Below are positions 6,266 to 12,330 of a DNA stretch of 52,899 bases, in pieces. Both the position numbers and the translations under genes were made by a program. This DNA comes from Candidatus Solibacter usitatus. GTDB lineage: Bacteria; Acidobacteriota; Terriglobia; Bryobacterales; Bryobacteraceae. How positions within the stretch are numbered: the stretch's first letter is position 1; each line of letters starts with the position of its first letter. The DNA lies in assembly GCA_016185465.1 (NCBI GenBank), contig JACPNO010000039.1, forward strand, positions 1 to 52,899, in the 5' to 3' direction. The notes beneath the pieces were generated by a model, which saw only the letters and a program-made list of their open reading frames with translations, was not told the DNA's origin and did no database searches.

Positions 6266-8110
6266 ATGTCCACAATTGAAGTTTCTCCCGCCCTGCCGCG
6301 GATCGACGAATCGGGTCACTCCGTCGTCAACGATTTCAGCATTCAGGTCGCTACCGTAAACGGTTCTGGCAGCCAGACCGCCAACAGCGTCCTGATGCGC
6401 TCCATTTTCCAAATGGGCATTCCTGTGTCTGGGAAAAATATGTTCCCGTCCAATATTCAGGGCTTGCCCACCTGGTTCACCATTCGCGCCAGCAAGCACG
6501 GCTACATCGGGCGCAAAAAGGAAATCGATTTCCTGGTGGCCATGAATCCGGAAACGGCGCGCGAAGACGTCATGAATCTGGAAAGCGGCGCCGCCGTGGT
6601 CTACGACGAGCCGCTCAAGCTCAACGCCCTGCGCAGCGATCTGCATTTCTATCCAGCTCCGTTCGACAAGCTGGTGGCGCCGGTTTGTCCCGAGCCCAAG
6701 TTGCGCAAACTGGTGCGCAATATGATTTACGACGGCATCGTCGCCTACCTGCTTGGCATCGAGATGCCGGAGATTCACAAGGCGCTCACCAAGCAGTTCG
6801 GCCCCAAGAAAGCCAAGGCCGCCGAAATGAACTGGGGCGCGTGCCAGGCCGGCTACGAATTCGCCGCGCAGAATTTACGGAAGTCCGATCCCTGCCGGGT
6901 GGAGCGCATGAACCGCACCGCCGGCAAGATCATCATCGATGGCAATGCCGCGTGCGCGCTGGGATCCATGTTCGCCGGCGTTACTGTGGTCACCTGGTAT
7001 CCGATCACGCCGTCATCCTCGCTGGTGGAATCGCTGATCGGTTATCTGAAGCGCTTCCGTGTCGACAAAACCACTGGCAAAGCGACTTACGCAGTAGTGC
7101 AGGCCGAAGACGAATTGTCGGCAGTGGGTATGGTTTTGGGCGCGGGCTGGGCCGGAGCGCGGTCCATGACCGCCACCGCCGGTCCGGGCATTTCGTTGAT
7201 GGCGGAATTTGTTGGACTGGGCTACTACGCGGAAATTCCGGGCGTGATTTTCGACGTCCAGCGCGTCGGGCCGTCGACCGGCCTGCCTACGCGCACCATG
7301 CAGGGCGACCTGCTCTCGACCGCGCTGCTCTCGCACGGCGACACTAAGCACCCGATGTTTTTCCCCAGCTCGCCGGAAGAATGCTTCTCGCTCGCCATCG
7401 AAGCATTCGATTTCGCCGAGCAACTTCAAACCCCGGTTTTCGTGATGGTCGATCTCGATCTGGGCATGAACAACTGGATGGCGGACGCGTTTGAATATCC
7501 CACCAAGCCCATCAAGCGCGGCAAAGTACTCACCGCCGAAGATCTGGAAAAGCTGGGGGGCTTCGCGCGCTACAAAGATGTGGATGGCGATGGCATCGGC
7601 TACCGCACGCTGCCTGGCACCAACCATCCGGCCGGAGCGTATTTCACGCGCGGCAGCGGCCACAACGCGCAAGCCCAATACACCGAGCGGGAAGACGATT
7701 ACGTGCAGAACGTCGACCGGTTGGCGCGCAAGTTCGAAGGAATGCGCGCGGCGGTTCCGGCGCCAGTGGTGGATTACAACGATAAAGCAGAGATCGGCTT
7801 CGTCGCCCTGGGAACGTCGCATTACGCGGTCGATGAGAGCCGCGACCAGTTGCGCAACGAATTAGGAATTGAAACCAGCTACTTGCGCCTGCGCGCCTAT
7901 CCGTTCAACCAGGAATTGACGGATTTCATCCGCCGCCACGAGCGCGTGTACGTGGTCGATCAGAATCGCGACGGCCAGCTGCTCGCCCTGATGCGGCTGG
8001 AATTTCCGCCGGAGGACCTCGCCAAATTGAGAAGCGTGAAATATTACGGAGGGCTGCCGCTCGATGCCCGCACGGTCACCGATAACGTAGCCAAGCAGGA
8101 GGGCCGCTAA
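6266..8110 (+). CDS. korA: 2-oxoacid:acceptor oxidoreductase, alpha subunit (gamma-alpha fusion)
   Basis: This 614-residue subunit of a CoA-dependent 2-oxoacid:ferredoxin oxidoreductase (2-oxoglutarate type by resemblance) catalyses oxidative decarboxylation to an acyl-CoA with reduction of ferredoxin, or the reverse reaction. Residues 25-205 are the gamma domain (GSGSQTANSVLMRSIF and YIGRKKEIDFLVAMNPE). From about 225 the alpha/PP-like domain follows, with TWYPITPSSSLVE and QAEDELSAVGMVLGAGWAG. The fused gamma-alpha architecture is normal for the two-subunit enzymes. Its stop is one base before the beta subunit ATG, so the two are co-translated. The 2-oxoglutarate specificity is inferred from family resemblance, not shown by a residue. 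Confidence 0.93.
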   Translation: MSTIEVSPALPRIDESGHSVVNDFSIQVATVNGSGSQTANSVLMRSIFQMGIPVSGKNMFPSNIQGLPTWFTIRASKHGYIGRKKEIDFLVAMNPETAREDVMNLESGAAVVYDEPLKLNALRSDLHFYPAPFDKLVAPVCPEPKLRKLVRNMIYDGIVAYLLGIEMPEIHKALTKQFGPKKAKAAEMNWGACQAGYEFAAQNLRKSDPCRVERMNRTAGKIIIDGNAACALGSMFAGVTVVTWYPITPSSSLVESLIGYLKRFRVDKTTGKATYAVVQAEDELSAVGMVLGAGWAGARSMTATAGPGISLMAEFVGLGYYAEIPGVIFDVQRVGPSTGLPTRTMQGDLLSTALLSHGDTKHPMFFPSSPEECFSLAIEAFDFAEQLQTPVFVMVDLDLGMNNWMADAFEYPTKPIKRGKVLTAEDLEKLGGFARYKDVDGDGIGYRTLPGTNHPAGAYFTRGSGHNAQAQYTEREDDYVQNVDRLARKFEGMRAAVPAPVVDYNDKAEIGFVALGTSHYAVDESRDQLRNELGIETSYLRLRAYPFNQELTDFIRRHERVYVVDQNRDGQLLALMRLEFPPEDLAKLRSVKYYGGLPLDARTVTDNVAKQEGR

Positions 8111-8111
8111 C

Positions 8112-9158
8112 ATGAGCACGACCACTACACCTCCGCCGCCGAAGAAGGTGAACCACATCGGCCTGGATGTCATCAGCTACAAGGGCGGCAAGACTACGCT
8201 GTGCGCCGGCTGCGGCCACAACGCGATTTCCGAGCGCATTATCGAGGCCTTTTACGAGATGGGCGTGCAGCCCTGGAACGTGGCCAAGTTTTCCGGCATC
8301 GGCTGCTCGTCGAAATCGCCCGCGTACTTTTTGAGCCTCTCCCATGGCTTCAATTCCGTCCATGGACGCATGCCGTCAGTCGCGACCGGCGCGATGCTGG
8401 CCAACCGGACCATTATGGGGATCGGCGTCACCGGCGATGGCGATACGGCGTCCATTGGACTGGGGCAATTCATGCATTTGCTGCGGCGCAATCTGCCCAT
8501 GATTTACGTCATCGAGGATAACGGCGTCTACGGGCTGACCAAGGGGCAATTTTCCGCGACCGCCGATTTAGGTTCCAAGCTCAAGACCGGCTTGATCAAC
8601 GATCTGCCGCCGTTCGATTGCTGCGCGCTGGCTCTGCAATGGGGCGCGACTTTCGTGGCGCGTTCGTTCTCCGGCGACAAGCGCCAGCTTTCGGCCATTC
8701 TGAAAGCCGCGATTGCGCACAACGGGCTGTCGCTCATCGACGTGATCTCGCCCTGCACCACGTTTAACGATCACGAAGGCTCGACCAAGAGCTACAGCTT
8801 CATGAAGGATCACGACGAGCCGCTGCACGCGCTCGATTTCGTGCCGTATTTCGACGACATTTCGGTCGAAATTCCCGACGGCGAAGTGCGCGATGTCGAG
8901 ATGCACGACGGCTCGCACCTGCGCATCAAAAAGCTGGGGCACGATTACGATCCGACCAGCAAGTTCTCCGCGCTCGCCGCGCTCGAAGACGCCGGGAAGA
9001 AAGGCGAAGTGATCACCGGCGTGCTGTACGTGGATACGTCTAAGCCGAACTTCTTCGAAATGCTGCAGATGGACGACGCGCCGCTAGCGACGCTGCCGGA
9101 ATCGAAGACCCGGCCGCCGAAAGCCGTGCTGGATCAGGCGATGGAAGAGCTGCGGTAG
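8112..9158 (+). CDS. korB: 2-oxoacid:acceptor oxidoreductase, beta (TPP-binding) subunit
   Basis: This 348-residue partner of the upstream subunit carries the thiamine diphosphate site. The CAGCGH motif near residue 35, SGIGCSS near 60, and the TPP/Mg motif GDGDTASIGLGQFMH with the downstream EDNGVYGLTKGQ are all present. The conserved cysteines fit a [4Fe-4S] cluster as in Kor/Oor enzymes. A GGAGG ribosome site lies in the end of korA. No separate ferredoxin-like delta subunit is encoded next to it, so an external ferredoxin must serve as electron acceptor. Confidence 0.95.
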   Translation: MSTTTTPPPPKKVNHIGLDVISYKGGKTTLCAGCGHNAISERIIEAFYEMGVQPWNVAKFSGIGCSSKSPAYFLSLSHGFNSVHGRMPSVATGAMLANRTIMGIGVTGDGDTASIGLGQFMHLLRRNLPMIYVIEDNGVYGLTKGQFSATADLGSKLKTGLINDLPPFDCCALALQWGATFVARSFSGDKRQLSAILKAAIAHNGLSLIDVISPCTTFNDHEGSTKSYSFMKDHDEPLHALDFVPYFDDISVEIPDGEVRDVEMHDGSHLRIKKLGHDYDPTSKFSALAALEDAGKKGEVITGVLYVDTSKPNFFEMLQMDDAPLATLPESKTRPPKAVLDQAMEELR

Positions 9159-9244
9159 AGCGGTTAGTACTGCAGGAGTCTCCGGGACTCCGGTCAAGCT
9201 CTTCTCCGGATTAGGCAGTACGCAGCAAACTGGGTCGCGCACAT

Positions 9245-9250
9245 TATCAT
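9245..9250 (+). promoter_or_regulatory. Candidate -10 box close to the start codon
   Basis: TATCAT ends 8 nt before the ATG at 9259. If used, the transcript would begin at or within two bases of the start codon. The spacer AAGAGGCA also looks like a ribosome site, so a longer mRNA is equally possible. Upstream, 9166-9222 can fold into imperfect hairpins (GTACTGC with GCAGTAC, and GGAGTC with GACTCC) but lacks a T-run, so I do not call a terminator. Confidence 0.35.
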
Positions 9251-9258
9251 AAGAGGCA

Positions 9259-10806
9259 ATGCTCCCGGCACTCGGCAGGAAGCGCGTCGCTCTGGCACTG
9301 TTCGGCATCTTGGGCATGTTCCTGCTGCTGGCAACTGCCACGGCGAGGACCGCAGGAGTCCACGCTACCGAGGCATGGTTCGCCGATCCTGCCTATCACC
9401 TGGTGCACCACGGATGCCTGTGCACGACGCTCATCGAGTCATCCGGCTTCTGGCTGGCAGGCGCTGACCGGCACACCTACTGGATTCTTCCGTTGCATGC
9501 CCTGGTGCAAAGCGTCTGGTATCGCCTGTTCGGGTTTAGCTTATGGACGCTGCGCTCCCTATCCATCGTGTCGGGCGCCCTCGCGCTGGGGGCATGGTTC
9601 GCGATTGTAAGGAAGCTGTCCGGGACGCGCACTGCGTTACTAGCAGCACTGCTTATCGCCATCGATTACCGTTTCATTCAGGCTTCGGTTAGCGGCCGGA
9701 TGGATATGTTGTGCGCGGCGATGGGCGCCGCGGCGGTCGCGTTGTACGTCACCCTGCGCGAGCGCAACCTGACCGGAGCAGTGCTCGGGGCACATGCGCT
9801 GATGGCTGCGGCTTGCTTCACGCACCCCTGCGGCGTTCTGCTGTTTGCCGGCCTGGTTGCCATGATGTGGTCGCTGGATCGGGCGCATCTTTCACCTGGG
9901 CTGTTTGCTCTGGCCGTCGTTCCGTATCTGATCGCTGCTGCGCTTTACGGCATTTATGTTCTCCAAGCGCCACACGATTTCGTCCGCCAGTTTCAAGGCA
10001 ACATCACCGGTATTGCCGGGGAGCTTGGCGGCGGCACGCGTTTCCATTCCCTGCTCGCACCGCTGGCCGGTCTGCTGGAAGAATGGCAGGCAAGATATTT
10101 GCCGGCGTTCGGAGGTCCCTTTAGTCTTCAGTTGTTCATCCTGTTCCTATATGCGGCAGGAACCACCTCCTCCGTATTGGACCCGGATTTTCGCACCGGG
10201 CAGCCCGCACGATGCTTGTGGATGTTGGCCGCCATTCCGGTGATCCTTCTCTGGCTGCTGGACGGAACCAGGCAATACAAATACCTGGTCCATGTAGTCC
10301 CAGCCGCCGCCGCGTTCACTGCACTATGGCTCGCCAACCGCTTCAACCAGCATCGTAGGGTTCGGGCGATTGTGCTTTCAGGAGTGGCTGCCGTCCAACT
10401 AGCCGCGATCGGCGCCGAGGTGCGCCGCAACGTCTTCGCGCAAGATTACCAACCGGCGGTCGCCTTCCTGAAGAGTCGCTCGAGTACGGGCAGCCTCGTA
10501 ATGGGAGATGCCAGCGTAGCGTTTGGCTTAGGCTTCGACACCGCGTTCGTGGACGACTTCCGCTTGGGCTACTTCAGCCGAAAACAGCCGCAATTCTTCG
10601 TGACCACCGGCTTCTACCAGAGATGGATCGAGCGCCGCCAATTCGATGACCCCGCGCTCTATCGGCACATCCAGGACACGCTCGCCCGGAATTACCAGAG
10701 CGTGTTTCAAAATGCCGGCTACACGATTTATGCGCGCCGGGAGACCGGCTCGGGGACAGCGCCGTCCGGCGAAGGCAGCTTGACGAACGGCGTCGCCAAC
10801 AAATAG
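9259..10806 (+). CDS. Glycosyltransferase family 39-like membrane protein
   Basis: This 515-residue polytopic membrane protein has about ten hydrophobic segments. The first extracytoplasmic loop contains the acidic sites typical of GT-C enzymes (EAWFADPAYHLVHHG near residue 40) and an HTYWILPLHALVQSVWYRLFG segment of the PMT/ArnT type. Such enzymes transfer a sugar from a polyprenyl-phosphate donor to a protein or lipid on the outer face of the inner membrane. The C-terminal 130 residues form a soluble domain. Its last 79 bases overlap the 3' end of the convergent desaturase-family gene. Acceptor and sugar cannot be read from sequence. Confidence 0.82.
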   Translation: MLPALGRKRVALALFGILGMFLLLATATARTAGVHATEAWFADPAYHLVHHGCLCTTLIESSGFWLAGADRHTYWILPLHALVQSVWYRLFGFSLWTLRSLSIVSGALALGAWFAIVRKLSGTRTALLAALLIAIDYRFIQASVSGRMDMLCAAMGAAAVALYVTLRERNLTGAVLGAHALMAAACFTHPCGVLLFAGLVAMMWSLDRAHLSPGLFALAVVPYLIAAALYGIYVLQAPHDFVRQFQGNITGIAGELGGGTRFHSLLAPLAGLLEEWQARYLPAFGGPFSLQLFILFLYAAGTTSSVLDPDFRTGQPARCLWMLAAIPVILLWLLDGTRQYKYLVHVVPAAAAFTALWLANRFNQHRRVRAIVLSGVAAVQLAAIGAEVRRNVFAQDYQPAVAFLKSRSSTGSLVMGDASVAFGLGFDTAFVDDFRLGYFSRKQPQFFVTTGFYQRWIERRQFDDPALYRHIQDTLARNYQSVFQNAGYTIYARRETGSGTAPSGEGSLTNGVANK

Positions 10807-11588
10807 GGCAAGTGGAGCGCCTTTGTTGCCGGGAAATCCGCCAGGCCAAAGTTCATTGCCTTTGATTCCACTACCGTTACATCGCGATACGTTGCAAACC
10901 AGCGATCCCACCACGGGAACAGCACACCCAGGTTTCGGCCTTGGTCAGCTTCTTTGATGGAATGATGGATGCGATGCAGGTCGGGTGTAATGAAGAAGGG
11001 GCGGCAAATACGTTCCAGCCGCGGAGGAAGGCTCGAGTTGGCGTGCGCCGCCACTGCCTGAAACTGGACCATCATCTCGAACAGAAAGACCCCAGCCGGA
11101 GGGATCGCCGTGGCTGCGATGACGCCCAGGCCCACAATTCCCGCCACCCACGCTTCTAAAGGGTGAAACCGGAGCCCGGTGGTGAGATCGATCTCCGTAT
11201 CGGTGTGATGGAGCAGGTGGATACGCCAAAGCCAGGGGGTCGTGTGCATCAGCCGATGCGTGCCATAGCGCGCCAGATCTAACACAAGGATTCCAGCCGC
11301 ACATCGCATCCAAAACGGCAGCACGGATTGATTGAATAATCCAAACCGGCTATGTTCGACCGCCAGGGCCACCGCAACACCGCTCAGCGGAACGGTCGCG
11401 AGCACGAGGACATTGCCCAAAGCGAATAGCACTACGTGAACGCCCCAGCGCCGCTCCAGTGGCTTGCGAAGCCGGTAGGCGGGCCACGCCAACTCGCAAA
11501 CGCCGATTACGGCGAAGCAGATCCCGAGGGTACGCCACAGAACCGCACCCTCGTGGTCCATCCACGATGCGAGCCAAGCCGGAGGCAT
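10728..11588 (-). CDS. Sterol desaturase / fatty acid hydroxylase family protein
   Basis: This 286-residue integral membrane di-iron enzyme has the histidine boxes in order: H111-x3-H115 (HRLMH), H124-x2-HH (HLLHH), an H182 in AAHANS, and H205-x2-HH (HRIHHS). About four transmembrane helices flank them. Family members hydroxylate or desaturate sterols, hopanoids, fatty acids or related lipids with O2. The substrate is unknown here. The start ATG at 11588 has no clear ribosome site. Its 3' end overlaps the end of the GT39-like gene by 79 bp on the opposite strand, an unusually long convergent overlap. Confidence 0.9.
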   Translation of the reverse strand: MPPAWLASWMDHEGAVLWRTLGICFAVIGVCELAWPAYRLRKPLERRWGVHVVLFALGNVLVLATVPLSGVAVALAVEHSRFGLFNQSVLPFWMRCAAGILVLDLARYGTHRLMHTTPWLWRIHLLHHTDTEIDLTTGLRFHPLEAWVAGIVGLGVIAATAIPPAGVFLFEMMVQFQAVAAHANSSLPPRLERICRPFFITPDLHRIHHSIKEADQGRNLGVLFPWWDRWFATYRDVTVVESKAMNFGLADFPATKALHLPYLLATPFVKLPSPDGAVPEPVSRRA

Positions 11589-11601
11589 CGACTGGCCAGC
11601 G

Positions 11602-11766
11602 CTACTTGCGGAGTTTGCGATGGAGAACCAGCAGGCCCCCGATGGTCGTGCCTAGCAAGATGATTGATACCGGTTCCGGCACTGGTGCGACCGTGATGTC
11701 TTCCGCGTGCAACGGCAGGCAAATCAGGGCCAGTGTCAATAATGAGCAGGCGTTTCGAAAATTCAT
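11602..11766 (-). CDS. Minimal PEP-CTERM sorting-signal protein
   Basis: This 54-residue protein consists almost only of two targeting signals. Residues 1-21 are a signal peptide (MNFRNACSLLTLALICLPLHA). Residues 29-54 are a PEP-CTERM tail: PVPEPVS, then the hydrophobic stretch IILLGTTIGGLLVL and the basic end HRKLRK. About ten residues (EDITVAPVPE and so on) separate cleavage site and anchor. PEP-CTERM tails are cut and anchored by exosortase during envelope or exopolysaccharide biogenesis. I chose the ATG at 11766 because it starts the signal peptide and has an AGAGGAGAGGG ribosome site; the longer ORF upstream lies across the sigma-54 promoter and is not protein-like. No exosortase gene is in the window. 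Confidence 0.8.
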   Translation of the reverse strand: MNFRNACSLLTLALICLPLHAEDITVAPVPEPVSIILLGTTIGGLLVLHRKLRK

Positions 11767-11840
11767 ACCCTCTCCTCTTCGTGGCACCACCGCCCTCTCC
11801 CGCAAAGTGCGGCCGCCACCTTTAGCTCGGGGTGTAGAGC

Positions 11841-11860
11841 GGTGCAATTTTCTTACCAAA
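11841..11860 (-). promoter_or_regulatory. Sigma-54 (-24/-12) promoter of the PEP-CTERM gene
   Basis: The minus strand reads TTTGGTAAGAAAATTGCACC. The GG of the -24 element and the GC of the -12 element are exactly 10 nt apart, and TGG-x-A-x-G-N4-TTGCA matches the RpoN consensus TGGCACG-N4-TTGCA at most fixed positions. Transcription would start near 11832, giving a leader of about 66 nt before the ATG at 11766. PEP-CTERM genes in other bacteria have been linked to sigma-54 and the PrsK/PrsR regulators, which agrees with this placement. Confidence 0.7.
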
Positions 11861-12041
11861 TGGGTGAGCGCTATAAGTATCGAGAAGGAAAGCGTCGCTG
11901 CATCTAAATTCAGGGGTTGCACGGGTGGAGTTCGCCCCAAGGCTTCGGCTAAAGTCCTAAAGATTCGGAAATGGCTGGCTCCTCAGTCCACGAGCCGGCC
12001 GAACAGGTGGTCTCGCTCCCTCAACTCCACAAAACGCCACC

Positions 12042-12171
12042 CTACTCCTTTATCATCTTCTGCAGCCGTTTCAGACTGCTCTTCAGCTCGTCGCTCGCTT
12101 CCACCATTTCATTGGTGTCGTAAATCACCCGCGGCGTCAGGAACACGATCAGCTCAGTGCGCGCTTTAGTG
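12042..12171 (-). pseudogene. Duplicated 3' tail of gspD
   Basis: By my count the first 120 bases (12042-12161) match the 3' end of the intact gspD (15161-15280) at 115 positions, in the same orientation and with the same stop codon. The fragment encodes ARTELIVFLTPRVIYDTNEM and the final residues through KMIKE. Similarity fades after 12161, where the remaining sequence looks like a frameshifted WLGRLF-type secretin segment. There is no start codon or ribosome site, so it is a non-functional remnant. The rest of 11861-12330 shows no convincing gene. Confidence 0.85.
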
Positions 12172-12315
12172 GAAGAGCCTCTGGCGAGCCCATCTACGGA
12201 TTGGGCGCTTCGCAGCCAGGTCTGACCGGCATGGTCGGTTCAGTGATAGGCAGACTTACACGTTCTGACCGTCGCGCCTTTTGTCGCGGCTTCTTTGATC
12301 GCCGGGCGCGCATGA

Positions 12316-12321
12316 TACACT
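12316..12321 (+). promoter_or_regulatory. Candidate -10 box of the kinase gene
   Basis: TACACT ends 9 nt before the kinase ATG and there is no Shine-Dalgarno sequence (spacer GAACCGGCA). This would give a transcript with a leader of about 0-3 nt. Support is weaker than at 2661, 2719, 32707 and 49021 because the spacing is 9 rather than 7. Confidence 0.3.
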
Positions 12322-12330
12322 GAACCGGCA

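Noticed and set aside
9166-9222. Hairpins after korB as an intrinsic terminator.
   Set aside because: Stems are short (6-7 bp) and no T-run follows.
11767-11830. A second sigma-54-like element (TGGCGG ... TTTGC) closer to the PEP-CTERM start.
   Set aside because: The GG and GC are 9 or 12 nt apart, not 10, so it does not fit the RpoN spacing.
11767-11940. Longer reading frame giving the PEP-CTERM protein 58 extra residues.
   Set aside because: It crosses the sigma-54 promoter and would bury the signal peptide; the ATG at 11766 has the ribosome site.
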